Of a stretch of 52,120 nt of DNA, positions 40,501 through 47,619 are shown one piece after another. The notes below the pieces were generated by a model that ran no database searches, was not told the DNA's origin, and saw nothing but the letters and a program-made list of their open reading frames with translations. Location: assembly GCA_045646965.1 (NCBI GenBank), contig JAZRLR010000009.1, forward strand, positions 1 through 52,120, in the 5' to 3' direction. Numbering within the stretch: position 1 is the stretch's first letter; every line of letters begins with the position of its first letter. The position numbers and the translations under genes were made by a program. The stretch is from HGM04593 sp045646965 (GTDB lineage Bacteria; Bacteroidota; Bacteroidia; Bacteroidales; Bacteroidaceae).

Positions 40501-41728
40501 TGCAAATCATCTGCCCGAGATTGCCGAGGCTGTGAACGGCGAGGCCGGAGAAGTTCCCGTGGGCGAGTACGTGGCAATGTATAACACCACGGAGGCCCTT
40601 GAGAGCGCCATCGAAGAGGCTGCCACAGCTACAGAGTTACAGACCATCCAGGATGCTCTCACGGGCTATATGGCGACATACTATTCAAGCCTTGTTCTGC
40701 CCCGCGACGGCAAGGTCTATCGCATTAAGCACATTATAAACAGCACAACCGGCGACACAAACAAAGTGCACTACATTGCCAACGCCGGCGGTAACGTGGC
40801 ACTGCCCGCAACTGCCGATAACGGCACAGCTCTGTGGGTGTGTCAGCAGGCGACCGAGGGCGACAGCAGAACCTTTGTGAGCACGGTGGGTAACAGATAC
40901 CTCGCCTGGAAGGATGTGAGCGCCACAGCTGCTCTCACCTACGCGGTGAAACCCGGAACGGCAAACGGCACCCTCTCCCTTTACAACGCACAGGAGCAGC
41001 TCTATCTGGCTGTGACCAACGAGAGCTGGAACAGCCGTGGTTCTGCACTCTTTAACCACAGCAGCCAGAGCACACAGCAGAGCAACTGGTCTACCGACTT
41101 TGTATTTGAGGAGGTGAGCGAGGCTGAATATGCAGGCTTTGCGGCATCGATTCACGCAGGAAGCAACGGCAACTACGGAACACTCAACCTGCCGTTTGCA
41201 GTCTATATGCCCGAGGGCGTCACAGCTATGGGCGTAACGCTGAACAGCGCCGACGAGAGGAACGAGCTCGTGGAGAGAGTGATTCCCCTCACCGATAATA
41301 TTCTGCCGGCGGGTACACCCGTTCTCCTCACATCCGAGAACGCGGGAAGCTACCGCTTCGTTCCCGCTCCTGCGTTGGGCACACAGCCCGCAGAGACCGG
41401 CTTCAGAGGCACCGTTGCAGCCACCGCCGTAACTGAAGAGGGTGCATATATTATGGCCTTCACCGAGGGTGCGGGCAGCGAGATACGCTTCTTCCGTCTC
41501 GACGCAGGCGACAACGTAATCAACGCAAACAAAGCATACTTTGTATATGCAGGCGAGCTCGCACAATCGTCTCTCTCACTCACCTGGCAAGGCACCACAG
41601 GCATTGAGGAGATTAAGGAGACAACCCTCGACAACGGATATATATATGACCTCGAGGGACGCAAGGTGGAGAAAATTACCCGCCCCGGCCTTTATATCAT
41701 AAAGGAGAAAAAAGTTTATGTAAAATAA
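34511..41728 (+). CDS. Multidomain secreted sialidase (GH33) with two N-terminal SGNH esterase domains
   Basis: A 2405-aa exported enzyme (signal MKRSFLLLCWLLVAVLAFA). Domains: (1) SGNH hydrolase ~20-215 with Ser47 in FIGNSITN, LGTNDL and DYLHLTSAGY, probably a sialate O-acetylesterase; (2) a second SGNH-like domain ~230-430 whose motifs are degraded (VGDEMVN, YSGVSDV, GDYLYGKGY); (3) several beta-rich repeats; (4) a lectin/LamG-like domain ~905-1100; (5) GH33 propeller ~1620-2000 with the RIP motif in YYRIPAI and Asp boxes SKDNGKTW, SHDNGLTW, SEDHGKTW, STDDGRSW and a weak STDEAATW; (6) helical and beta modules; (7) a sorting-type C-terminal domain (YDLEGRKV, GLYIIKEKKVYVK). It removes sialic acid from mucin-type glycans. 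Confidence 0.92.
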   Translation: MKRSFLLLCWLLVAVLAFADEPFRNHRYDAFKVLPVNEEQIVFIGNSITNMHEWWEAFGNHNVVNRGVSGAITDEALNNIEAIAAGKPKKVFIMLGTNDLGTSGINTTEHVITNMTHIVERFKQTSPSTKIFVQSILPSTSGIRTLAALQDANSALQTLCTEKGATYIDLWNDLMGITSNTLSYDYLHLTSAGYKIWCDKIAQYVNDAPGTTSLYGTEAEANGGLGGANGMRATVFSKLPVHSNDILIVGDEMVNCGEWHELLKSSRVKNRGTAWGYPGPSLADMQKLVTVILRGGTAPAQIFLYSGVSDVNGSTALETVLANYKNVVAKIKELAPTTKITLMSLQPRSNANSNSSRVVPFNTLLQQYAAESSSDNIEYLDIYTDFTSGSVANTAYFTGDYLYGKGYVKVAQKIAEAIGEEDIEAITDDEANALYTRFTNRTLLGKAIVTAANLPEGNGVGQYTTASLTSLKVKIAEAYTALATSQAAGDTFTDKQTALSTATTSILPLINMPAASEGDNATWYQLYTPNRDNRYMASNGAGEGITGVEGNRYARTMWKFVAREDGKFDIVNRNDNSFLSPAASYNSQITTSATRPDTGWELSYANNPGLFIVHSGNVQLNQTQSSLGYKIYNWSSGQTGTDRADTGCQYKISLYEGDPEIEPVVPTDENFRNVVTELNNLTEGWYKMRVVTGSDATMQGYITNGRHNILNAENAYRQNASNFYPLKIGAYNADKPATAWLKIKKIGNKYLIQTVSGLALQENCTATRSLEAGNTTISLSYGGFATVDKWSYYNPGANTEQPYVGKASSSNHKFAFAPVSASELAAYDIYTVSITGAENAAEIGSDPSVTYTGTAAAGVAKVYNNGYFFFPAGTIPAARDFTVPEGLEMRVNASSKQLVVAPPSALTPIATIDGLTFATYPYEINKRTAAKLMEATDITIAMEVTMPASFNGRRAFISAGDPTQPTATSAVKDNSPYFAYGHYGANVAYLASSLAGDRFTTRNASITANSVSKVVIVADKTNNTYKVYVDGTLHQTQTFPTGGYELQTFTKLAGNDNARIYIGGGVTSNGGSIEVFQGKIHTVQFFDKALNEEEIASLEYPASKYFFAANTKQSDGSYTDRYLYVNGSTLATATSYELNNAAYEWSLILNGNDAYYLKNGNGKYLSYSPTSLKVADDAYSFQLKNEAVHTGVGALSLYNPTSSGGKYMVTAASGSGFNQNGTAVNNGSWCSDYILTPVASVSIGNPALTIAINEANVLLDRTSEGTAPGCYSAESRAALQSAIEAADEANNSEGLTDEEAATATQALATAVATYRAARYEVQYSTSDAPVWYYIVSAATNDYCTGKAIQKRDNAPLTYAPKRLDPTMVWCFEKDASGKVAIRNYGGGYMSKIQDKNNAAAGMVESAQHNYTITAWEGASLGNRGYVIKSDASGNPIHAQNDNTVIVTWAAADNGASLWALEPLTNEELTSTAQLSSTTVALGLNTTGMGNEKAPLLRVTMNVSGLNGSAMFGGIAGNITNSEAVKKLYVYSVTDGYEFYNGKSNAILLGEGTPAQDGSYSIALNEEQRLPLGSSPAYWLVADISDNVAEGTAIDASVASYTINGGSVIESQGNPANSTVVFLTASTVEYLNTHGSRYYRIPAITTAMNGWLVAVADKRWGSNGDLPNNIDVVARVSKDNGKTWTEPVTIAGTPELGGDYGHGDPAIVTDRVTGDIFVLVTSKKGFYYGTPEDPARLKYIVSHDNGLTWDAPVDITDMIYGAGCSDEIRKTWHSMFFSSGAALQTSKGTLMCVAPVRTTSNTSHGLFEAHILRSEDHGKTWTCNGVPALYDADESKIVELNDGTLLVKSRNQNKGNVYYATSTDDGRSWSERKQFDIKDSACNGDIIRLTSGKVEGDKNRLLLSIPFANDRRNVSVFLSTDEAATWPVRKTICAGGSAYSTMCVLEDGTIGMYYEEDGLEGGYQLRFVRFSLDWLTDGADSVDSDKFEAARIREAQALANHLPEIAEAVNGEAGEVPVGEYVAMYNTTEALESAIEEAATATELQTIQDALTGYMATYYSSLVLPRDGKVYRIKHIINSTTGDTNKVHYIANAGGNVALPATADNGTALWVCQQATEGDSRTFVSTVGNRYLAWKDVSATAALTYAVKPGTANGTLSLYNAQEQLYLAVTNESWNSRGSALFNHSSQSTQQSNWSTDFVFEEVSEAEYAGFAASIHAGSNGNYGTLNLPFAVYMPEGVTAMGVTLNSADERNELVERVIPLTDNILPAGTPVLLTSENAGSYRFVPAPALGTQPAETGFRGTVAATAVTEEGAYIMAFTEGAGSEIRFFRLDAGDNVINANKAYFVYAGELAQSSLSLTWQGTTGIEEIKETTLDNGYIYDLEGRKVEKITRPGLYIIKEKKVYVK

Positions 41729-41743
41729 AAAACATTACACTAT

Positions 41744-41917
41744 ATGAAAACAAAGAAAATATATAGCACCCCCTTGTCCACTATTGTAGAGGTGGGCATA
41801 GAACAGAATATTCTGCTCGATTTGTCATCGGGAACGACAAAAGGAGGAGGTGCCGCACTTGGTAATATGAATCAGGGCAAGTGGGGAGACCTCTGGGAAG
41901 AACAACCTGCAAAGTAG
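41744..41917 (+). CDS. 57-residue Gly-rich peptide downstream of the sialidase gene
   Basis: ATG 41744 to TAG 41917 encodes MKTKKIYSTPLSTIVEVGIE, then a Leu-rich turn, a Gly-rich SSGTTKGGGAALGN stretch and an acidic Trp-containing end (GKWGDLWEEQPAK). Small proteins with a basic start, a (P)xIxxV strand and a Gly/Ser-rich tail are common in Bacteroidales near secreted proteins and are usually unannotated. The gene is 15 nt after the sialidase stop and before a strong terminator, so it is cotranscribed. No signal peptide. Function unknown. Confidence 0.65.
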   Translation: MKTKKIYSTPLSTIVEVGIEQNILLDLSSGTTKGGGAALGNMNQGKWGDLWEEQPAK

Positions 41918-41926
41918 ATTGAAAGC

Positions 41927-41964
41927 GAGGTGGCTGTCGGCAGGCAGCCACCTCTTATTTTATG
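41927..41964 (+). terminator. Terminator after the sialidase/small-peptide unit
   Basis: Perfect 10-bp stem GAGGTGGCTG (41927-41936) / CAGCCACCTC (41945-41954), then TTATTTTAT. Confidence 0.88.
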
Positions 41965-41991
41965 CACCCGCAGCACAAATAGGCACATTTG

Positions 41992-42023
41992 TTTGTAAAT
42001 TCGCAACAAACAGACTATTTTTG
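41992..42023 (+). promoter_or_regulatory. Promoter of the fucosidase-cutC unit
   Basis: TTTG (41992-41995), 20-nt spacer, TATTTTTG (42016-42023); start near 42030, about 30 nt before the ATG. Confidence 0.75.
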
Positions 42024-42060
42024 AGATAAATCTCAAATAAAAAACCAAACTACACCTGTT

Positions 42061-43380
42061 ATGATAAAAAGAATTTTACAGGCCGCCGCAGTGGCCTCTT
42101 TGGCTCTTGCCCCCCTCTGTGCCGAAGCGCAAGAGAAGGGTTACACACCCACAGCCGAGAACCTGCAATCGCGCAAGGAATTTGCCGACAGCAAGTTAGG
42201 AATTTTCATCCACTGGGGTATATATAGTACCTTTGCACAAGGCGAGTGGTACTTGCAGAACGCCGTCATCGACAAGAACGAGTATGCAAAGGTTGCCGAC
42301 GCCTTCTACCCCCACCGTTTCGACGCAAAGGCGTGGGTGACAGCGATAAAGGAGTCGGGAGCGAAGTATATCTGCTTCACAAGCCGTCACCACGACAGTT
42401 TCTCTATGTGGGACACCGACGAGAGTGACTTTAACATTGTGGACGCAACCCCCTTTGGACGCGACGTAATAAAAGAGCTTGCCGACGAGTGTCACGCACA
42501 AGGCATAAAGCTGCACCTCTACTACTCGCACCTCGACTGGAAGCGCGACGAGTACCCTATGGGACGCACCGGCCGCAAAATAATAGGCCGCGACACCTCA
42601 AAGACCAACTGGCCCGCATACTACGATTTTATGAACCGTCAGCTCACAGAGCTGCTCACACGATATGGCGAGATAGGCGCCATCTGGTTCGACGGCTGGT
42701 GGGACCACGACGAAGACAGCATCCCCTTCAACTGGCAGCTCGAAGAGCAGTATGCCCTCATACATCGCCTGCAGCCGCAGTGCCTTGTGGGGAATAACCA
42801 CCACCAGAAACCGTTCGAAGGCGAGGATATACAAATATTTGAGCGCGACCTGCCCGGCGAGAACAGCGCAGGACTTTCGGGACAGGAGGTGAGCCGCCTA
42901 CCGCTGGAGACCTGCCAGACAATGAACGGTATGTGGGGATACAAACTCGTGGACCAGGAGTACAAGAGCGGCGAAACACTTATAAGATACCTTGTGAGCG
43001 CGGCCGGTAAAGGAGCGAACTTGCTGCTCAATGTGGGCCCGCAGCCCAACGGCGAGATTCCCGCAACGGCTCTGCAGCGCTTCAAGGAGATTGGCGAGTG
43101 GACAAAAGCATACGGCGAGACGATATACGGCACCACAGCCGGCGACATTCCCGTGCAACCCTGGGGCGTGACCACACGCAAAGGCGAGCGCCTTTTTGTA
43201 CATATTATGAACCTCGACAGCAAGGAACTTGAGTTGCCTCTGCGCTGCAAGGTGAAGAGAGCCTTTACCTTCTCCGACAAGAAAGCCGTGAAGACTCAAA
43301 AGACAAAAGAGGGCGTGAAACTTATCTTTGACGAGGTGCCCTCGGAAACCGACTACATTGTGGAGCTCATAACAAAATAG
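42061..43380 (+). CDS. Alpha-L-fucosidase, GH29
   Basis: A 439-aa secreted enzyme (signal to LCAEA, residue ~23). GH29 hallmarks: FIHWGIYS near the start of the barrel, YICFTSRHHDSFSMWDT, and the nucleophile Asp211 in GAIWFDGWW. The acid/base is probably Glu261 in FERDLPG, judged by position. A C-terminal beta domain follows. It releases terminal alpha-L-fucose from host glycans. Length and lack of extra modules fit the common single-domain secreted form. Own promoter; cutC starts 2 nt after its stop. Confidence 0.95.
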   Translation: MIKRILQAAAVASLALAPLCAEAQEKGYTPTAENLQSRKEFADSKLGIFIHWGIYSTFAQGEWYLQNAVIDKNEYAKVADAFYPHRFDAKAWVTAIKESGAKYICFTSRHHDSFSMWDTDESDFNIVDATPFGRDVIKELADECHAQGIKLHLYYSHLDWKRDEYPMGRTGRKIIGRDTSKTNWPAYYDFMNRQLTELLTRYGEIGAIWFDGWWDHDEDSIPFNWQLEEQYALIHRLQPQCLVGNNHHQKPFEGEDIQIFERDLPGENSAGLSGQEVSRLPLETCQTMNGMWGYKLVDQEYKSGETLIRYLVSAAGKGANLLLNVGPQPNGEIPATALQRFKEIGEWTKAYGETIYGTTAGDIPVQPWGVTTRKGERLFVHIMNLDSKELELPLRCKVKRAFTFSDKKAVKTQKTKEGVKLIFDEVPSETDYIVELITK

Positions 43381-43382
43381 CT

Positions 43383-44117
43383 ATGGCAGTGCTTGAGATA
43401 TGTGCCGGCAGCGTGCAGAGCGTGACGGCCGCAAAGCGCGGAGGCGCAGCCCGCGTGGAGCTTTGCGCAGCCCTTGAGATAGGCGGAGTAACCCCCTCGG
43501 CAGGCTTCATTGCCGAGGCCCGCAAAGTAGAAGGCATTGCGCTGAATGTGATTATAAGACCTCGTGGGGGCGACTTCCTGTACGACGAGAGCGAGGCCGC
43601 CTGTATGGAGCAGGACATACGCACCTGCAAGGCTCTTGGCGCCGACGGCGTGGTAATTGGAGCCCTCACACCCGACGGCAACATTGACACCGCATTGTGC
43701 CGACGCCTCATAGCAGCCGCCGAGGGTATGAGCGTAACCTTTCACAGGGCTTTCGATATGTGTCGCAACCCGCGCCGCGCACTCGAGGATATCATCGCAC
43801 TCGGGTGTAACAGAGTGCTCACTTCGGGGTGCGAGGCCACAGCCGAAAAGGGCATTCCGCTTCTTAAAGAGCTCGTCGCACAAGCCGACGGACGCATCTC
43901 CATAATGCCCGGCTGCGGTGTAAACAGCAGCAACGCAGGCGAAATAATTGCCGCGACAGGTGCTTGTGAGATACACGCTTCGGCCCGTAGAAGCGTGGGC
44001 AGCGGAATGAGATTCCGCCACGGCGGAGTGAGTATGGGAGCCTCCGACAACGATGAATTCTACAGGGCAGAGACCTGTGAAAAGGAAGTGAGCGCAATTG
44101 TGAGCGCAATAAAATAA
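43383..44117 (+). CDS. cutC: CutC family protein
   Basis: A 244-aa TIM-barrel protein named for copper homeostasis, although the copper role is disputed and a sugar or other metabolic role is possible. Family blocks: LEICAGSVQSVTAAKRGGAA, VELCAAL, VIIRPRGGDFLYDE, ADGVVIGALTPDG, VTFHRAFDM and ILTSG-like RVLTSGCEA with a C-terminal MPGCGVN loop. Coupled to the fucosidase by a 2-nt gap, a common arrangement with glycosidases in Bacteroidales that hints at glycan metabolism. Ends in an IS-derived hairpin. Confidence 0.94.
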   Translation: MAVLEICAGSVQSVTAAKRGGAARVELCAALEIGGVTPSAGFIAEARKVEGIALNVIIRPRGGDFLYDESEAACMEQDIRTCKALGADGVVIGALTPDGNIDTALCRRLIAAAEGMSVTFHRAFDMCRNPRRALEDIIALGCNRVLTSGCEATAEKGIPLLKELVAQADGRISIMPGCGVNSSNAGEIIAATGACEIHASARRSVGSGMRFRHGGVSMGASDNDEFYRAETCEKEVSAIVSAIK

Positions 44118-44157
44118 ACCCCAAAAGTTTTTTGTCTAACTTTTGGGGTTCACTTCA
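44117..44157 (-). mobile_element. Solo IS end (remnant), serving as terminator of cutC
   Basis: Read on the minus strand it begins TGAAGTGAACCCCAAAAG and continues ...AGACAAAAAACTTTTGGGGTT, nearly identical to the start of the IS at 51925. The 13-bp stem AACCCCAAAAGTT/AACTTTTGGGGTT is perfect, with a T6 run. It overlaps the last base of the cutC stop codon. No transposase sequence adjoins it. Confidence 0.75.
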
Positions 44158-44200
44158 GAGCAGCGGCTCTCTTGCTATTTTAATACACAGGCAGTTCCGC

Positions 44201-46828
44201 CTACTCGCTCAACTGCTTTATAACCTTTACAAGCTGCTCACCCAATCCTATGGAGTAGCCCTGCGACACAAATACCACACGATTGAACGTGTCGGCCACC
44301 ACAATTATGGGGTGCTGCGGGTTCTTTATCTTGAGATTAGAGACGAGCTCGTTGTATATGCCGTTGTCGATATCGGTGCCCCACACCACGGTAGAGGGCA
44401 GCCCGGGGAAATCGTTTACAAAGCGCGATGCGGCTTCGGTGTCGGCAAAGAGAAGCACCATCTTCTGCCCCCACTCCTCAAACGGCTCGGCATAGGGCAT
44501 TACATCGCGCAGGAAATGGTTCGTGGGCTCGTTGCTTGGCGCCACGAGGGCGAGGATATAATAGCCGCGGCCCGTCGCCGAAAGCAGCGAGCGTGCGCGA
44601 CCTGCGACTGTGTCGTAAAAGAGATTCTCACTGTTGAAACCACCTATCACCTGCAGACGTTCTTTGCTCTCACGCTGCACATAGGGTAGTTTTTTGCATT
44701 CGCCCTCGCCCACCGCAAAAAACTCGAGACAGGCAAGCACACCGCCATCGGCAAGGCGTGTGCCTGTGACAAGGAGGTAATCTCCCGCCGCCACGTTGCC
44801 CCCCTTTTCAAACAGTGTCTGCAAGGTGGCATTTTCGGGGTAATTCTGCAATTGCAGGCTGCCGTCTACAATCTTGGAAAGGGAGAAGTGAGAGTAATAT
44901 CGGGGAGAGCCTGTCGCTGGTGTCACCGCCTGACGCAAAATGAGGTTGCCACGGGGAAGGGTGCCTTGCTTCTCGCCAAACACCACATCTACCCAATTGC
45001 CGCACTCATAGAATTGCACGTTACCCGTCACCTCGTCGATGCGTGAGACGATACCCAGACTGCGCGCTCCCGCCACAAAAAAAATGTCGCGTGAGTGAAC
45101 GTCGCTGCAACGCATATTCCATACTCCGCGGGGCGAGATACAGAGCTGCTGTGGGTTCCACTCACCCTCCACCGCGATATTCTGCGCACACCACGCCACC
45201 CACTCCTGCGGGTTCTCTCTGAAGCGGGCACGCTCCTCGGCGGTGAAACACGCCTGAAAGAATGTTTTATAAGGAGTGAGCATTTCGTTGCTCACGCGGG
45301 GGTTCAACAGATAAGAGTTATAGAGAGAGGCCTCTTCGGGCGAGGCGGGCGTGTTCTCGAAATGGTCGAGCAGCACCTCGAGGGTGATGTCGCGCAGGTC
45401 TTTGTCGGCCACCGAAGAGAGCAAAGCTATGGCACGCTCCCTGTCTGTGGAGGCTGTGCGTTGCAGGAACGCCTTTATCACGGCGTGGTTGCCCCTCGAC
45501 TTTACTATAAGATTTCTCACGCACTCCCTATCGGCCGATATCTCGTCGGCAAGGGTATAAGCCTCATCGGCGCTCATAAAAGTAGCTATATATGCGTTAC
45601 GCAGCGAGTCCTCGCGGGCAAGACGACGGCTGTTACAATCGGCCTGTTCGGGAGTTACCGCAGGCTGTGTGTTACGCTCACGCGGAGGGGTTATATCCAT
45701 CTCCACGGTGGCTGTGTAACCGCTTTTCTTGTCAAGCACAAGCAGGGTTGTATCGCCCCGCGACGCCTCGCACAGCGCATATCCGAACGCGCCGTCGTGC
45801 GCAGCCCACGCAAGCAGCGTACCAAGACCTGTGGAGAGTGTCGCATAGCCGTTCTTGTCGCTCACGCGTGTAGCTGCGGTAAAAAACTCGGCGTAGTTGT
45901 ATATCTTATACTCCACCGCGGTGGACACGGGGTTACCCTCGCCGTCTACCACGCGCACCGTCACGGGAGCCACGGGGGCGTAGTTGGCCGTAACATTTAT
46001 TTCGGTGTAACAGGGGGTGCGGCCCACCACCTCCTCGGGGCCGTCGTAGTATCCAAAGGCCTTTGTGTGCATAAGCATACCACGCGACGCAGGGGCGTTG
46101 AACCAGGCAAGGTCGAGCACAGGCTCGGGCTCACAGGCTCCGAGGAAATGCCATTTGCCATCTACCCAAGCCTCAACCCAAGCGTGATTGTCGTCGGTGT
46201 GTGCCCAGCGGGGTGTATATACCTGACGGGCGGGGATACCCACTGCACGCAACGCCGCAACGGTGAATGTAGACTCCTCGCCGCATCGGCCGTATGCCGT
46301 ACGCACCGTGGCAAGAGGCGAGCTTGTGCGTATGTCGGCGGGGGTGTAGGTGACCTTTTCGTGACACCAGTGATTAACCTCGAGCACAGCCTGTTGCATA
46401 GAAAGCCCTCGAACCCTCTCTTTCAGTTCCTTGTAAAAGACAACGCGGCTGCTGTCCATATCTTCGTTGTTTACGCGCACAGGCAGCACAAAGTGCAGGA
46501 ACTCCCTGTCGGGCACGAGCTTGCCCCAAGGCATCTCATCGCGCGCGCAGAGAGCGCAATCGACATTTTGCAGATGGAAAGAGGCGTCGTAGTCGGCTAT
46601 GTCCGACAAAGGCATATAGGCATAGAGGAACTGCATAGCCTGCAGACGTCTGCCCTGCAACGACGCATCGAAAGCCGCGAAATAGCTCTCATCGGCCACA
46701 AGAGCGCGTCGTCGCTCAAAATCGGCCGCAATTCTGCCTGCGCCATCGAAAGAGGGCTCCGCACAAGAGAGCAGGATTTGTGCCGCGACAAACAGCGCAG
46801 AAAAGAAAAAACAAATTTTTGTTTTCAT
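44201..46828 (-). CDS. Transglutaminase-like domain lipoprotein
   Basis: An 875-aa envelope protein with lipoprotein signal ending at ILLSC (Cys22). The transglutaminase-like core (~150-270) has catalytic Cys in GRCGEESTFTVAALRAVGIP, His in DNHAWVEAWVDGKWH and a following acidic residue region (GACEPEPVLD). Then a carboxypeptidase-regulatory-like beta domain (VTVRVVDGEGNPVST), a helical section, a second beta section, and a thioredoxin-like C-terminus (~750-875; YYILALVAPSNEP, HPIIVVADTFNRVVF) lacking a CxxC. Bacteroidales homologues of this architecture are thought to be peptidases or deglycosylation-related amidases; substrate unknown. A repeat-borne -7 box lies 64 nt upstream. Confidence 0.88.
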   Translation of the reverse strand: MKTKICFFFSALFVAAQILLSCAEPSFDGAGRIAADFERRRALVADESYFAAFDASLQGRRLQAMQFLYAYMPLSDIADYDASFHLQNVDCALCARDEMPWGKLVPDREFLHFVLPVRVNNEDMDSSRVVFYKELKERVRGLSMQQAVLEVNHWCHEKVTYTPADIRTSSPLATVRTAYGRCGEESTFTVAALRAVGIPARQVYTPRWAHTDDNHAWVEAWVDGKWHFLGACEPEPVLDLAWFNAPASRGMLMHTKAFGYYDGPEEVVGRTPCYTEINVTANYAPVAPVTVRVVDGEGNPVSTAVEYKIYNYAEFFTAATRVSDKNGYATLSTGLGTLLAWAAHDGAFGYALCEASRGDTTLLVLDKKSGYTATVEMDITPPRERNTQPAVTPEQADCNSRRLAREDSLRNAYIATFMSADEAYTLADEISADRECVRNLIVKSRGNHAVIKAFLQRTASTDRERAIALLSSVADKDLRDITLEVLLDHFENTPASPEEASLYNSYLLNPRVSNEMLTPYKTFFQACFTAEERARFRENPQEWVAWCAQNIAVEGEWNPQQLCISPRGVWNMRCSDVHSRDIFFVAGARSLGIVSRIDEVTGNVQFYECGNWVDVVFGEKQGTLPRGNLILRQAVTPATGSPRYYSHFSLSKIVDGSLQLQNYPENATLQTLFEKGGNVAAGDYLLVTGTRLADGGVLACLEFFAVGEGECKKLPYVQRESKERLQVIGGFNSENLFYDTVAGRARSLLSATGRGYYILALVAPSNEPTNHFLRDVMPYAEPFEEWGQKMVLLFADTEAASRFVNDFPGLPSTVVWGTDIDNGIYNELVSNLKIKNPQHPIIVVADTFNRVVFVSQGYSIGLGEQLVKVIKQLSE

Positions 46829-46891
46829 AGTATCAATGATTTAACTTTTTAGCACAAGAGACAAAAGCCACAATCGACATTCTCTTTTTCG

Positions 46892-46986
46892 CAAATATAT
46901 ATACAAACGAGCGAGAAATACCAAGCTTTGCTTGGAGATTTTTCACAGCGAGTGAAAGTATATTCGAGGTTTACCTCAAATTATAT
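46892..46986 (-). repeat. Dispersed intergenic repeat, copy B (upstream of the transglutaminase gene)
   Basis: The reverse-complement equivalent of copy A. Hairpins CCAAGC-TTT-GCTTGG (46921-46935) and GAGG-TTTA-CCTC (46966-46977) replace TCAAG/CTTGA and GTGG/CCAC of copy A with paired changes. On the minus strand the element ends in TATATTTG (46899-46892), 64 nt before the start of the transglutaminase gene, a likely -7 box. Confidence 0.8.
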
Positions 46987-47180
46987 ACAAACGAGCGAAA
47001 GTTTGTTAAGCGAGTGAGTGAAAATTTATTTTCAACTCACAACGAGCGCAAAGAAGGTCGGCGAAGCCAAAAATATAGAGCTCGCTTTAATATTTCTCAC
47101 AGCGAGTGCAATACCTATTCGAGGTTCACCTCAAATTATATACAAACGAGCGAGATATATGAAGTTTACCTCTATATATT
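46982..47180 (-). repeat. Tandem partial copies of the same repeat (copy C)
   Basis: TATACAAACGAGCGA recurs at 46984 and 47138, TCTCACAGCGAGTG at 47095, and the hairpin GAGG-TTCA-CCTC at 47120-47131; a further degraded GAAGTTTACCTC follows at 47161. The stretch looks like two or more eroded units in tandem with copy B. Confidence 0.65.
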
Positions 47181-47311
47181 TTGCAGCGACGACGCGAAAT
47201 AAACGTCGTTTGCCACATACACACCACGCAGAACGACAGACCACAGCCGCGCAGAAAGTTTTTTGCAGTTAAAAATAGAGTATTATATATAATATATATA
47301 AAAAAACTTTG

Positions 47312-47319
47312 TATATTTG
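47312..47319 (+). promoter_or_regulatory. -7 element of the structured RNA / glycosidase gene
   Basis: TATATTTG preceded by AT-rich sequence with no clear -33 TTTG at 19-20 nt. Transcription would start near 47326. Confidence 0.5.
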
Positions 47320-47325
47320 CACTTG

Positions 47326-47561
47326 CAGCACCTCGCGGTGAGTGTGACATACATATAAAAGCGCATTGGCTTTACTATCTTACTGATGGGAGTTTTATAC
47401 TCCGGCAAGGTATTTTCCTTGTCAAACTTGGCGGTTAAATCAAAGAAAGAATAGTAGCAAAGTTAATGTCCGCGTCCTATGGACGTGGGCAACTTGCATA
47501 TCTTTCTTTCGGGTACGCCAAGACCTCATCAGTGGATAATGTAAGTTTGTCCACGTTTTTT
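47326..47561 (+). ncRNA. Rod-like structured RNA with terminator (6S-like or long leader)
   Basis: A coaxial series of helices: ACTGATG (47382)/CATCAGT (47527); CTTGGCG (47427)/CGCCAAG (47516); AAAGAAAGA (47442)/TCTTTCTTT (47501); GCAA-a-GTT (47457)/AACTTGC (47491); and CCGCGTCC-TAT-GGACGTGG (47470-47488) at the tip. Two hairpins, GGAGT/ACTCC (47389-47403) and GGCAAGG/CCTTGTC (47404-47423), sit on the 5' side of the bulge above the first helix. A GTGGA/TCCAC stem with T6 (47532-47561) ends it. The promoter, rod and terminator indicate an independent RNA or an attenuated leader of the glycosidase gene 59 nt on. The class is not identified. Confidence 0.6.
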
Positions 47562-47619
47562 ATGCCCATAAGACAACCATTCAAAATAAGAAACAACTAA
47601 TCACATAAATATTTGTTCT

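Noticed and set aside
34526..41664. Many long minus-strand open frames opposite the sialidase gene
   Set aside because: They are rich in Cys, Val and Gly with low-complexity composition typical of the antisense of GC-rich coding DNA; the plus-strand frame has clear domains throughout.
45095..46852. 585-codon plus-strand frame opposite the transglutaminase-like gene
   Set aside because: Antisense shadow: no domain, no signal peptide or start context, and the minus strand has catalytic Cys/His motifs and a lipoprotein signal.
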